Below are positions 1-7,345 of a stretch of DNA of 11,638 nucleotides, piece after piece (positions within the stretch are counted from its first letter, which is position 1; each line of letters starts with the position of its first letter). The stretch is from JBOFEH01 sp051650265 (GTDB lineage: Bacteria; Bacillota; Clostridia; Lachnospirales; Cellulosilyticaceae). The translations under genes were made by a program, and so were the position numbers. Location: NCBI GenBank assembly GCA_051650265.1, contig JBOFIR010000244.1:1-11638 (forward strand), read 5' to 3'. The notes under the pieces were generated by a model that worked only from the letters and a program-made list of their open reading frames with translations, was not told the DNA's origin and did not search any database.

Positions 1-1047
1 ACCTATCTGATTCAGCGGTTAGATCTTAAGCCCAATGGGATTATTGTCGCAACACTCTTTTTACTAGGGGGATTTGCTTTTATTGGGAAAAACATTCTCA
101 ATATCATTCCATTTTATATGGGAGGGTATTGCTATGCGAAGTATCATCGCATCTCTTATAAAAATATTGTTTTAATTAATATGCTATCAACGACGCTGAG
201 TCCACTATCAAGTGTGGTGGCACAGAGTATCGATCACAACTGGTTCATTGCGTTTTGTATTGCAGCTTTAGTGAGTGGCTTTATTGGTTTTGTGATGCCG
301 CCGATCTCGGCGCATACCATTACCTCACATTCTGGTTATAGTATTTATAATATGGGATTTGCAGGGGGTCTAGTTGGTGTGATTGCCTATGCGCTCCTCA
401 AAGCTTTTGGGGTAGAGTGGACGCGCAATTCAGCTTATGATACGAGTCAGCATCTGGAACTTGGATTTATGATAGGAGGCTTTTGCATTTTTTTAATTGT
501 ATGCGGTTATTATCTCAATCATAAGAGTTTTAAAGGATTTACAGATGTGTTCCATCACTCAGGGCGTCTGGTGACTGATATGATCAAGCAAGTGGGATTT
601 GGACTGACTTTGATGAATATGGGTATTATGGGGATCGTTTCTATGATTTATGCTTATGTGATGGGTGGATCGATCAATGGGCCTATTGTAGCAGCTATTC
701 TAACGGTCGTTGGTTTTAGCGCCTTTGGAAAGCACCTCAAGAACTGTTATCCGATTGTTATGGGTGTGACTTTGGGCGCGATGGTATTTGCAAGAGATAT
801 TCCAACCACATCGCTGATTATTGCAGCACTCTTTGGTACAAGCCTTGCGCCGATTGCGGGTGAGTTTGGGCCGATATGGGGTGTGGTTGTAGGTGTGGTA
901 CACCTTGCGCTAACTATGAATGTTGGCGATATGCATGGTGGTCTTCATTTATATAATAATGGTTTTTCGGCAGGGATTATTGCCACTTTATTTATCCCAA
1001 TGTTAGACGCATTTAGAAAGGACAAGAGACATGAGACACGAAATTAA
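1..1047 (+). CDS. DUF1576-like multi-pass membrane protein, 5' end missing
   Basis: The reading frame is open from base 1, so the first ATG inside the window (118) is internal and the true start lies to the left; 348 codons are visible. The protein is very hydrophobic, with about ten membrane segments, for example near window residues 14-32, 80-99, 118-137, 156-172, 198-221, 227-242, 271-285, 290-306 and 320-335. The two halves are related: residues about 12-136 and 226-338 share NG-IVA, GF-AF-GK-L-N--P--MG, a T-LSP/SLAP step, and a closing H-G---YN-GF--G motif (HSGYSIYNMGFAGG against HGGLHLYNNGFSAG). It is therefore a two-repeat integral membrane protein, as seen in many transporters. I recall this type as DUF1576, a family without known function; the family name is from memory and no substrate can be inferred. 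It overlaps the next gene by 17 bases, which suggests translational coupling. Confidence 0.62.
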   Translation, partial: TYLIQRLDLKPNGIIVATLFLLGGFAFIGKNILNIIPFYMGGYCYAKYHRISYKNIVLINMLSTTLSPLSSVVAQSIDHNWFIAFCIAALVSGFIGFVMPPISAHTITSHSGYSIYNMGFAGGLVGVIAYALLKAFGVEWTRNSAYDTSQHLELGFMIGGFCIFLIVCGYYLNHKSFKGFTDVFHHSGRLVTDMIKQVGFGLTLMNMGIMGIVSMIYAYVMGGSINGPIVAAILTVVGFSAFGKHLKNCYPIVMGVTLGAMVFARDIPTTSLIIAALFGTSLAPIAGEFGPIWGVVVGVVHLALTMNVGDMHGGLHLYNNGFSAGIIATLFIPMLDAFRKDKRHETRN

Positions 1048-1375
1048 GAAAGTAGCAAGAATGACAGACGAATTAACAAGTTTTTTCCTAGAGCATGGTG
1101 CACAGGATGTGAAGATTCATATTCAGAATCAACCACGTAAAGAAGTGATTATCGTAGAAGCGGAGCCTATTCGTGATATGGAAGCAACCATTGAACGTAT
1201 GAGAGCGCACCTCAGTTACCCGAGGGAGTGCGAGATGGAAGAGTACTACTGGGAACTTGCAGGTGGTGATGTAGAAGGTGAGGATGAGCTTGGACTCGTC
1301 GGGAATATGATAGACGATGCACGTATTGAGTATGATGAAGCACATATTAGAGTAGAGCTCATGCGTAAAAAATAA
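1031..1375 (+). CDS. Small acidic protein of unknown function, coupled to the membrane protein
   Basis: A 114-residue protein that I do not recognise. The ATG at 1031 is preceded by AAAGGA at 1017-1022 with 8 bases of spacing, inside the 3' end of the upstream gene; the next in-frame ATG at 1061 has no comparable site, so 1031 is preferred. There is no signal peptide or membrane segment. The N-terminal half alternates helix-like and strand-like stretches (DVKIHIQNQ, EVIIVEAEP). The C-terminal half is strongly acidic (DVEGEDELG, then IDDARIEYDEAHIRVELM). Conserved-looking residues cannot be judged from one copy. The 17-base overlap with the membrane protein gene suggests the two are made together and may act together, perhaps as a cytoplasmic partner; that is inference. 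Only 19 bases separate it from recD2, so the three may share a transcript. Confidence 0.75.
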   Translation: MRHEIKKVARMTDELTSFFLEHGAQDVKIHIQNQPRKEVIIVEAEPIRDMEATIERMRAHLSYPRECEMEEYYWELAGGDVEGEDELGLVGNMIDDARIEYDEAHIRVELMRKK

Positions 1376-1394
1376 AAGGAAATGGTGAGGCTGG

Positions 1395-3620
1395 GTGAAC
1401 GAACAAGTTGTAATAGAAGGTGTTATAGAAGATATCATTTATCAAAATGAAGACAATGGCTATACCGTATGTACTGTAGAATACGAGGGTGAGGAGCTTT
1501 CTTGTGTCGGATCCATGCTAGGGATCAATCCTGGGGAAGAAGTGAAGATCGTCGGTTCATGGACAACCCATCCTGTCTATGGCAAGCAGCTGCGTGTAGA
1601 GTTGTTTGAAAAAGGGATTCCAAAGACTATCCAGGGGATTGAGCGCTATCTTGCTTCAGGGGCTATCAAAGGGATTGGGCCAAAGACTGCCAAGAAGATC
1701 GTCAAACACTTTGGGCTAGATACTTTTCGTATTATTGAAGAGGAACCTATTGTTCTTTCTCAGATTCAAGGGATTAGTCAAAAGAAAGCCATAGAGATCA
1801 GCGAAGTATTCCATGCACAGCATGAACTGCGTAAGGCAATGATGACATTACAAGACTATGGGATCACACCAACCTATGCCATCAAGATCTACAAGCAGTA
1901 CAAGGACAAGACCATAGAAATTATCAAGTCCAACCCTTATCGCCTTGCCCAAGATATCTTTGGGATTGGCTTTAAGAAGGCGGATGAGATTGCAGCGCAG
2001 ATTGGGATCTCGGCAGAGGACCCACAGCGTATCCGTACAGGGATTCTTTATCTGTTGAATAACTATGCGAGTAATGGCAATACTTATATGCCAAGAGATA
2101 TTCTTGTGCAACAAGGGAAAGAGCTTCTTCATGTAGCGGAACCTTTGATTGAGAATGCGCTGTTGGAGCTGAGTATCCAAAAGGCAGTGATCATCAAAAG
2201 TTATAATGAAGTGCCATGTGTCTTCTTGTCTTATCTGTATTATAGTGAACAGGGGATTGCAAGAGCGCTGATCGATCTTTCCTCTATGTATGACAAAGAA
2301 CCTATGGCCAACATGGATGTGGAGATCGCAAAGACAGAGCTTGAACTTGGCATCCAGCTGGTAGATGAGCAGCGAGAAGCGGTACGCTCTGTACTGATCA
2401 ATGGGGTGACTGTTGTCACAGGTGGACCTGGTACAGGAAAGACCACTACCATCAATGCCATCTTGCATATGTTAGAGAAGGCAGGGGAAGAGGTACTCTT
2501 AGCAGCGCCTACAGGGCGTGCTGCCAAGCGTATGAGTGAGGCAACTGGGCGTGAGGCGCAGACGATTCACCGCCTCCTAGAAATCAACTATATGAAGGAA
2601 GATACCAGCAAGCAGATGTTTGGGCGCAATGAAGAGAATCCACTAGATGCAGATGTGGTGATTGTTGATGAGATGTCTATGGTAGATGTCAACTTGATGA
2701 ATGCCCTGCTTCGTGCGGTGGTTGTAGGACAAAAGGTGATCCTTATTGGTGATGCAGACCAGCTCCCATCTGTAGGCGCTGGCAATGTCCTCAAGGATAT
2801 TATAAGGAGTGAGCGGATTCATGTGGTGCGTCTCACACAGATCTTTAGACAAGCCTCTCAGAGTGCCATTGTTATGAATGCCCATAGGATTAATAAGGGT
2901 GAATACCCAGAGTGTAATGAAAAAGGAACGGATTTCTTCTTTATGAATCGTAGTATGCAAGAGGAAGTAAAAAATACGATTATTGAGCTGATTATGACCC
3001 GTATTCCTAAGTTTCAAAAGGTGGATCGTATCAAAGATATGCAGGTACTGGCACCCATGCGAAAAGGTGTATTAGGCGTTAATGAGCTCAATAAATCGCT
3101 TCAGGCAGCCCTCAATCCAGAGTCGATTCAGAAGCCGGAGAAGGAGTATCGAGGCACTATCTACCGCACAGGCGACAAGGTGATGCAGATCAAGAACAAC
3201 TACAATACCCCATGGAAGGTTTATTCTGACACTCATATGCCACTCGAAGAAGGCGTGGGTGTGTTCAATGGGGACTGTGGACTGATTACCCATGTGGATG
3301 TGACGAGGGAGCTGATCACGGTGACCTTTGATGATATGAAGACGGTGGAGTATGAGTTTTCTCAGCTTGATGAGCTAGAGCTTGCCTACGCGGTGACTAT
3401 TCATAAGTCGCAAGGGAGTGAGTATCCTGTCGTTATTATTCCAATCCATAGTGGACCACCTATGCTGCTGAGTCGTAACTTGCTCTATACGGCGGTTACA
3501 CGTGCCAAGAAGATGGTCGTGATTGTGGGGTTGCAAGATACCACCAAGCGTATGGTGGATAATAATAGAGAGGTGGAGCGCTATTCCAGTTTAGCGATTC
3601 ACCTTAAAAGTTTGATTTAG
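1395..3620 (+). CDS. recD2: ATP-dependent DNA helicase RecD2 (superfamily 1B)
   Basis: A 741-residue helicase of the RecD2/YrrC type, which acts in DNA repair without RecBC and moves 5'-3' on single strands. The N-terminal region (about 1-75) looks like the OB-like domain of the family, followed by helix-hairpin-helix DNA-binding segments (GAIKGIGPKTAKKIVKHFG at 89-107, QGISQKKAIEIS at 125-136, FGIGFKKADEIA at 189-200). Helicase motifs are complete: Walker A GGPGTGKT 343-350, motif Ia APTGRAAKRM 371-380, Walker B VVIVDEMSMVD 421-431, motif III LIGDADQLPSVGAG 450-463, motif IV FRQ 484-486, motif V TIHKSQGSEYP 668-678 and motif VI LYTAVTRAKK 697-706. Length matches the family. The start is GTG at 1395, with GGTGAGG at 1384-1390 as probable ribosome site; the next in-frame Met is residue 41, inside the N-terminal domain. 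In Bacillus the gene before comFC is another helicase-like gene, comFA; here RecD2 holds that place. Confidence 0.95.
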   Translation: MNEQVVIEGVIEDIIYQNEDNGYTVCTVEYEGEELSCVGSMLGINPGEEVKIVGSWTTHPVYGKQLRVELFEKGIPKTIQGIERYLASGAIKGIGPKTAKKIVKHFGLDTFRIIEEEPIVLSQIQGISQKKAIEISEVFHAQHELRKAMMTLQDYGITPTYAIKIYKQYKDKTIEIIKSNPYRLAQDIFGIGFKKADEIAAQIGISAEDPQRIRTGILYLLNNYASNGNTYMPRDILVQQGKELLHVAEPLIENALLELSIQKAVIIKSYNEVPCVFLSYLYYSEQGIARALIDLSSMYDKEPMANMDVEIAKTELELGIQLVDEQREAVRSVLINGVTVVTGGPGTGKTTTINAILHMLEKAGEEVLLAAPTGRAAKRMSEATGREAQTIHRLLEINYMKEDTSKQMFGRNEENPLDADVVIVDEMSMVDVNLMNALLRAVVVGQKVILIGDADQLPSVGAGNVLKDIIRSERIHVVRLTQIFRQASQSAIVMNAHRINKGEYPECNEKGTDFFFMNRSMQEEVKNTIIELIMTRIPKFQKVDRIKDMQVLAPMRKGVLGVNELNKSLQAALNPESIQKPEKEYRGTIYRTGDKVMQIKNNYNTPWKVYSDTHMPLEEGVGVFNGDCGLITHVDVTRELITVTFDDMKTVEYEFSQLDELELAYAVTIHKSQGSEYPVVIIPIHSGPPMLLSRNLLYTAVTRAKKMVVIVGLQDTTKRMVDNNREVERYSSLAIHLKSLI

Positions 3621-3665
3621 TCAGTGTCCTAGAAGGGGCACGTATTCAAAGAGAGTGGGGATGCT

Positions 3666-4346
3666 GTGTTAGCCATCATCAAAGCATTACTTTATCCAGC
3701 AAAATGCATCGTGTGTGGACAGATTTTAGACGTGCCATTAGAAGAAGCAGGAGAGCAGTATTTTTGTGAAGAGTGCCTGAAGGGACTATTTGAGATGCCT
3801 CAGGCACCTTATGATGAGGAGGGTGACCCAGAGCACCCACTGGTGGTCCATGCGCTGTTCCCTTATGTAGACGACTACCAATACTCTGTGCTTAGATGGA
3901 AGTACCAAGGTATACGTAAGTATGCCAAAGGCTATGGGCAGCTTATGGCACTTGGTCAGATAGACTGGCGAGAGGTAGATGTGATCGTACCCGTACCTGT
4001 GAGTCCCCATCGGTATCACAAGAGGGGATTTAACCAAGCACTAGATCTCGCAGGTGAGATCGGGAAGCTTACAGGAGTCCCTGTCTGTGATTTACTACTG
4101 CGTACCAGAGATACCAAACCACAGTCAGAATGTAGTAAAGCAGAGCGGCGTAGCAATATCAAAGGGAGCATTGGCATCTGTGAAAAAAATCTACAATCTT
4201 ATCCGCAAAGACTTAGGCATGTGGTGCTTGTTGACGATATCTATACTACAGGAAGCACTGCAAGAGAGTGTGCTAAGGTGCTACGAGCACTCAGACCTGA
4301 TCAGTATGTACAGGTGAGTGTACTCGTGGTGACACGCGGGATGTAG
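3666..4346 (+). CDS. comFC: ComFC-family phosphoribosyltransferase-like protein
   Basis: A 226-residue ComF/GntX family protein. An N-terminal zinc-binding site is formed by Cys14, Cys17, Cys34 and Cys37 (CIVC and CEEC). The C-terminal half is a type I phosphoribosyltransferase fold with the family signature RGFNQA at 120-125, the N-rich loop KAERRSNIKGS at 158-168 and the PRPP-binding loop VVLVDDIYTTGST at 186-198. In naturally competent Firmicutes ComFC is needed for handling incoming single-stranded DNA; its exact reaction is not settled. The start is GTG at 3666, 45 bases after recD2, with a weak GTGGGG upstream; an ATG at 3661 is out of frame and meets a stop after three codons. It is 16 bases upstream of yvyF, the same order as in the Bacillus comF-flagellar region. 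One gene is no proof that the organism is competent. Confidence 0.9.
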   Translation: MLAIIKALLYPAKCIVCGQILDVPLEEAGEQYFCEECLKGLFEMPQAPYDEEGDPEHPLVVHALFPYVDDYQYSVLRWKYQGIRKYAKGYGQLMALGQIDWREVDVIVPVPVSPHRYHKRGFNQALDLAGEIGKLTGVPVCDLLLRTRDTKPQSECSKAERRSNIKGSIGICEKNLQSYPQRLRHVVLVDDIYTTGSTARECAKVLRALRPDQYVQVSVLVVTRGM

Positions 4347-4362
4347 AGAGGATGGATGCGTC

Positions 4363-4770
4363 ATGGAAGTCAAGTCATGTAGAAGATGTAATCGGCTATT
4401 TCAATATGTAGCTGGGCCTGTGATTTGCCCAGAATGCAAAGATGAGGAAGAGAAGATCTTTGTTGTAGTGAGAGATTTTATTAGAGATAACAAAGGTGTG
4501 ACGATGGAAGAGGTCTGCAGAGAGACTGGTGTAGCTATTAGTGTTATAGAAAAATTTCTAAAGCAGGGGCGATTAGAAATTGCAGAGGATTCACCAATCA
4601 AGCTTGCGTGTGAACGCTGTGGCGTGAGAATACGTAGTGGACGTTATTGTAATACCTGCAAGGAAAATATTGCCAAAGAACTAGGTAGTATGGCAGAAGA
4701 AATCAAAAGCGGTACTAAGGGAAAAGAAGAAGTCAAGGCGCGTATGCGCTTTTTAAACAAAAACAAGTAG
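4363..4770 (+). CDS. yvyF: Flagellar-operon zinc-finger protein, YvyF/TIGR03826 type
   Basis: A 135-residue cytoplasmic protein with two four-cysteine zinc sites: Cys6/Cys9/Cys22/Cys25 at the N-terminus and Cys83/Cys86/Cys96/Cys99 near the C-terminus. Between them, residues about 47-73 (TMEEVCRETGVAISVIEKFL, then KQGRLEI) resemble a MerR-like helix-turn-helix. This layout, and the position between comFC and flgM, match the flagellar operon protein YvyF; its role in flagellar gene control is not well established. The ATG at 4363 follows GAGAGGA at 4346-4352. The C-terminal tail is rich in Lys, Glu and Arg. Its last codons, encoding the LNKNK end and the stop, form the upstream arm of an intrinsic terminator, so transcription from the comFC side appears to end here and flgM has its own promoter. 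Confidence 0.85.
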   Translation: MEVKSCRRCNRLFQYVAGPVICPECKDEEEKIFVVVRDFIRDNKGVTMEEVCRETGVAISVIEKFLKQGRLEIAEDSPIKLACERCGVRIRSGRYCNTCKENIAKELGSMAEEIKSGTKGKEEVKARMRFLNKNK

Positions 4771-4793
4771 GGCATTGTCCTGCTTGTTTTTTT
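4759..4793 (+). terminator. Rho-independent terminator overlapping the yvyF 3' end
   Basis: The arm AAACAAGTAGG (4761-4771) pairs with CCTGCTTGTTT (4779-4789) across a 7-base loop, with a single G-U pair. Two further A-T pairs extend the stem at its base. The 3' arm runs into seven consecutive T residues (4787-4793). The stop codon of yvyF lies in the 5' arm. It separates the comFC-yvyF transcript from the sigma-D-dependent flgM operon. Confidence 0.88.
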
Positions 4794-4815
4794 ATAGCAC
4801 TTGAGCGTATGAGCC

Positions 4816-4842
4816 TAAAGTATCAAAGGGCGCATCCGATAT
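4816..4842 (+). promoter_or_regulatory. Sigma-D (sigma-28) promoter of the flgM-flgL operon
   Basis: The -35 element TAAA is at 4816-4819 and the -10 element TCCGATAT at 4835-4842, with a spacer of exactly 15 bases. The Bacillus sigma-D consensus is TAAA, about 15 bases, then GCCGATAT, so only the first -10 base differs. The same T-for-G variant and the same spacing occur before flagellin (11070-11096). Transcription should start near 4849-4851, giving a leader of about 45 bases before flgM. This would place FlgM, the sigma-D inhibitor, under sigma-D control, the usual negative feedback. Confidence 0.9.
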
Positions 4843-4893
4843 AAGTTATAGGAGAATGCGGTAAAACATGAAAATCAAAGGAGGGCTTAACTT

Positions 4894-5166
4894 ATGAGAA
4901 TCCATCAAATGAATCAAATACACAATGCCTATGGTGTAGGCCAAGCAAAACCAGTAGCACAGACGGGGGCGAACAAGCGCGATGAGGTGAATGTTTCTCA
5001 CCTTGCAAAGGAGTATCAGGTGGCTTATGGCGCAGCGCGAAAAGCTGATGATATCCGAGCAGACCGAGTGGCAGAGCTCAAAGCACAGATCCAATCAGGC
5101 AATTACAATGTGAGTGCAAAAGAAGTATGTGAGAAGATTGTAAGCCAGATCGATTTGAAAGGATGA
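4894..5166 (+). CDS. flgM: Anti-sigma-D factor FlgM
   Basis: A 90-residue protein of typical FlgM length. FlgM binds sigma-28/sigma-D in the cytoplasm and blocks late flagellar genes until it is exported through the finished hook-basal body. The N-terminal half is polar and low in hydrophobic residues, as expected for the disordered export part. The C-terminal half carries the sigma-binding signature: RADRVAELKAQIQSGNYNVS (55-74), followed by an amphipathic helix ending KIVSQIDLKG. The ATG at 4894 follows a strong AAAGGAGGG at 4877-4885 with 8 bases of spacing. It is the first gene after the sigma-D promoter at 4816-4842, and only 6 bases separate it from flgN. The call rests on the C-terminal motif, length, promoter and position together. 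Confidence 0.9.
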   Translation: MRIHQMNQIHNAYGVGQAKPVAQTGANKRDEVNVSHLAKEYQVAYGAARKADDIRADRVAELKAQIQSGNYNVSAKEVCEKIVSQIDLKG

Positions 5167-5172
5167 AAATAA

Positions 5173-5682
5173 GTGGCTGGAATTATTTATGATCTAGAAG
5201 ATGTACTAGAGGAGCAAAGACTTTGTTACGAAGGCTTATGTACTTTAGCAACTTACAAGACAGATGCGGTGATGCACAAAGACATCACTTTATTAGCTCA
5301 AATCGTAGAAAAAGAAGAAGCATTTATTGGGCGTATGAATTACCTTGAGAAAAAGAGAGAAAGTATCCTTAAGGATATTGCACTTGTGACAGGACTTCAC
5401 TATGCAACACTGACAGTGACAGACCTAGTACGCAAGATGGGTGAGACAACTGAGATTAGTCAGCGGCTTCTTGTGACGCGTGCGGCGATTTTGGCCCATA
5501 TTGAACACTTAAAAAAACAAAATGAACTCAATACCCAACTGATTCAAGAATCTTTGGAGTATGTGAATTTTACTGTAAATGCTATCCAAACCACTCAGCT
5601 CAGTCATATGCCCGCAGGATACGGAAAACCAGGACAGACACAGGCTGTGGAGACACGAAGCTTTTTTGATAGCAAACAGTAG
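5173..5682 (+). CDS. flgN: Flagellar export chaperone FlgN
   Basis: A 169-residue, mostly helical protein of the FlgN type. FlgN binds the C-terminal helices of FlgK and FlgL in the cytoplasm and brings them to the flagellar type III export gate. Residues about 1-130 are rich in heptad-like Leu/Ile/Ala with charged residues (for example EDVLEEQRLCYEGL, IVEKEEAFIGRMNYLEKKRE, AHIEHLKKQNELNTQLI), consistent with a long helical hairpin. The C-terminal tail after about 145 is polar and probably unordered. The start is GTG at 5173; its ribosome site AAAGGA (5158-5163) lies in the last codons of flgM. An ATG at 5163 is in another frame and stops after nine codons. FlgN sequences vary greatly, so the call depends on shape and on its position between flgM and flgK. 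Confidence 0.85.
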   Translation: MAGIIYDLEDVLEEQRLCYEGLCTLATYKTDAVMHKDITLLAQIVEKEEAFIGRMNYLEKKRESILKDIALVTGLHYATLTVTDLVRKMGETTEISQRLLVTRAAILAHIEHLKKQNELNTQLIQESLEYVNFTVNAIQTTQLSHMPAGYGKPGQTQAVETRSFFDSKQ

Positions 5683-5693
5683 AGGAGGGACCT

Positions 5694-7334
5694 ATGTCAT
5701 CAATAGCGAGTATAGGGAAGATGGTCTCAGGACTTGTAGCAGGACAGATGGGGCTACAAGTGACAGGGCACAACCTATCCAATATCAATACACCTGGTTA
5801 CACAAGACAACAGCTCTTGCTCCATGATAGCTCCTATGTAAGAGTTGGAAGCAATGGACAGCAGCCGCAAAAAGTTGGGCTAGGTGTTAGTATTACAGAG
5901 ATTAGACAAGTAAGAGATGAGTTTGCAGACAAACGCTTTCGTACAGAGAGTAGCACACTTAATTATTATACAGTCAAACAAAGCGCCATCGGTGAAGTCG
6001 AAGCGATCTTGGATGAGCCTCATGGATCAGCTATGACCAAGATGCTCGATGACTTCTGGCGTCAGATGCAAAAGCTCTCTACCAACCCAAGTGGGGTAGA
6101 AGAACGCCTTGCATTTATTCAGACAGCTCATGTACTGATGGAAAAAGCCAATCATATTGCAGATTCACTCGATACGTACCAACATCACCTCAATACGGAG
6201 GTGATCAATTCAGTGAAGCGCATCAATGAACTGACCAATGGGATCTCACATTACAATGAGGCCATTGCAAGGGCTGAGGTCGGTGGTGATAACGCCAATG
6301 ATATGAGGGACCAGCGTAACCTCTTATTGGATGAACTTTCTCAGTATATGAATATAGAGTACTATGAAGAAGCCGATGGCCGCGTGGTGGTCAAAGGCGA
6401 AGGGCAAGTGTTGGTGGATAAACAGTTTGTCACAGAGATCAAGCTTCAGCAGACAGAGGAAGGTAGTGCCTTTGTAGAACCTGTATGGGGAGATACTGGC
6501 AAGCCACTTTACCGTATGGATCTTGCCATCACTTCAGATAGGGGTAATGATAGTGGACGCCTTAGAGGACTGCTTGCAGCCAGAGGACGCGCTGTAGCAG
6601 GTGCAGATACTTCATGGGATGAGATTGCGCTTAACCCGAATATGAGTGTCGATGAATCAGGCAATGCCTATCTCGTGCCAAAGCTCCAAAAAGAGATTGC
6701 CATCTTTATCAATCGCCTCACAGAGGTGGTCAATGACAATCTGAGTGGTCTAGGACTAGATGGCGAGCAAGGGGTACCTGTGTTTGTACCGAAGACAAGT
6801 ATAGATGGCACACCAATCCCAGCGTACCCAAGAGCGACAGACTTTGCGACAGAGGCAGAGTATCTAGCAGCCAAAGCGGATTACTACAAGCATATGACAC
6901 CGGGCAATATTCAGGTCAACCCGGAGCTGATGGCAGACGGGGGATACAACAAGCTAGGGACAGTGAGTAAGCCAGGGGATATCGGTGATAACTCCTTGGT
7001 GACAAAGCTCCTTGGTGAATGGTCAGAGTCTAGAGACTGGCCAGGAGATGGCAGTACACTTGCTAGCCGTCCTAAGGGTAAGAAGACGAACTTTACAGAT
7101 TACTATGCGGAGTTCGTGGCAGAAGTTGGCCGTGAAGGATTCCAGGCCAATGGGAAAGTCAAAGAGAAAAGTACAATGGTAACGACGATCGATAATCAAA
7201 GACTCGCTATGGGCGGTGTTTCTCAAGATGAGGAACTTTCCAATATGCTTAAATACCAGCATGCATACAATGCAGCGTCACGTATGGTCAATGTATTAGA
7301 TGATATGATGGATACCATTATCAATAGAATGTAA
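5694..7334 (+). CDS. flgK: Flagellar hook-associated protein FlgK, first copy (HAP1)
   Basis: A 546-residue hook-filament junction protein, exported through the flagellar system and placed between hook and filament. The N-terminus has the rod/hook/HAP signature GLVAGQMGLQVTGHNLSNIN (13-32) followed by TPGYTRQQ. The family block ANDMRDQRNLLLDELSQYMN is at 201-220. The C-terminal helix is typical FlgK (VSQDEELSNMLKYQHAYNAA at 509-528, ending LDDMMDTIINRM). The middle (about 230-490) is the variable exposed region; it includes an Ala/Tyr-rich helix (ATEAEYLAAKADYYKHM, 385-401). The ATG at 5694 has AGGAGGG at 5683-5689. It sits 11 bases after flgN and 11 bases before a second, clearly different flgK. 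Both ends look intact, so I see no sign that it is degenerate. Confidence 0.95.
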   Translation: MSSIASIGKMVSGLVAGQMGLQVTGHNLSNINTPGYTRQQLLLHDSSYVRVGSNGQQPQKVGLGVSITEIRQVRDEFADKRFRTESSTLNYYTVKQSAIGEVEAILDEPHGSAMTKMLDDFWRQMQKLSTNPSGVEERLAFIQTAHVLMEKANHIADSLDTYQHHLNTEVINSVKRINELTNGISHYNEAIARAEVGGDNANDMRDQRNLLLDELSQYMNIEYYEEADGRVVVKGEGQVLVDKQFVTEIKLQQTEEGSAFVEPVWGDTGKPLYRMDLAITSDRGNDSGRLRGLLAARGRAVAGADTSWDEIALNPNMSVDESGNAYLVPKLQKEIAIFINRLTEVVNDNLSGLGLDGEQGVPVFVPKTSIDGTPIPAYPRATDFATEAEYLAAKADYYKHMTPGNIQVNPELMADGGYNKLGTVSKPGDIGDNSLVTKLLGEWSESRDWPGDGSTLASRPKGKKTNFTDYYAEFVAEVGREGFQANGKVKEKSTMVTTIDNQRLAMGGVSQDEELSNMLKYQHAYNAASRMVNVLDDMMDTIINRM

Positions 7335-7345
7335 GGGGGCCAAAT

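Noticed and set aside
118..120. ATG at 118 as start of the first gene
   Set aside because: The frame is open back to base 1 and codes for a further membrane segment that is part of the first internal repeat, so this is an internal Met.
1848..2468. Long minus-strand open frame (206 codons) inside recD2
   Set aside because: It lies opposite conserved helicase sequence, has no plausible ribosome site or domain, and its product looks like antisense translation.
4054..4317. Second plus-strand frame of 87 codons within comFC
   Set aside because: It is out of frame with the PRPP-binding motif of comFC, which is clearly the coding frame, and has no recognisable features.
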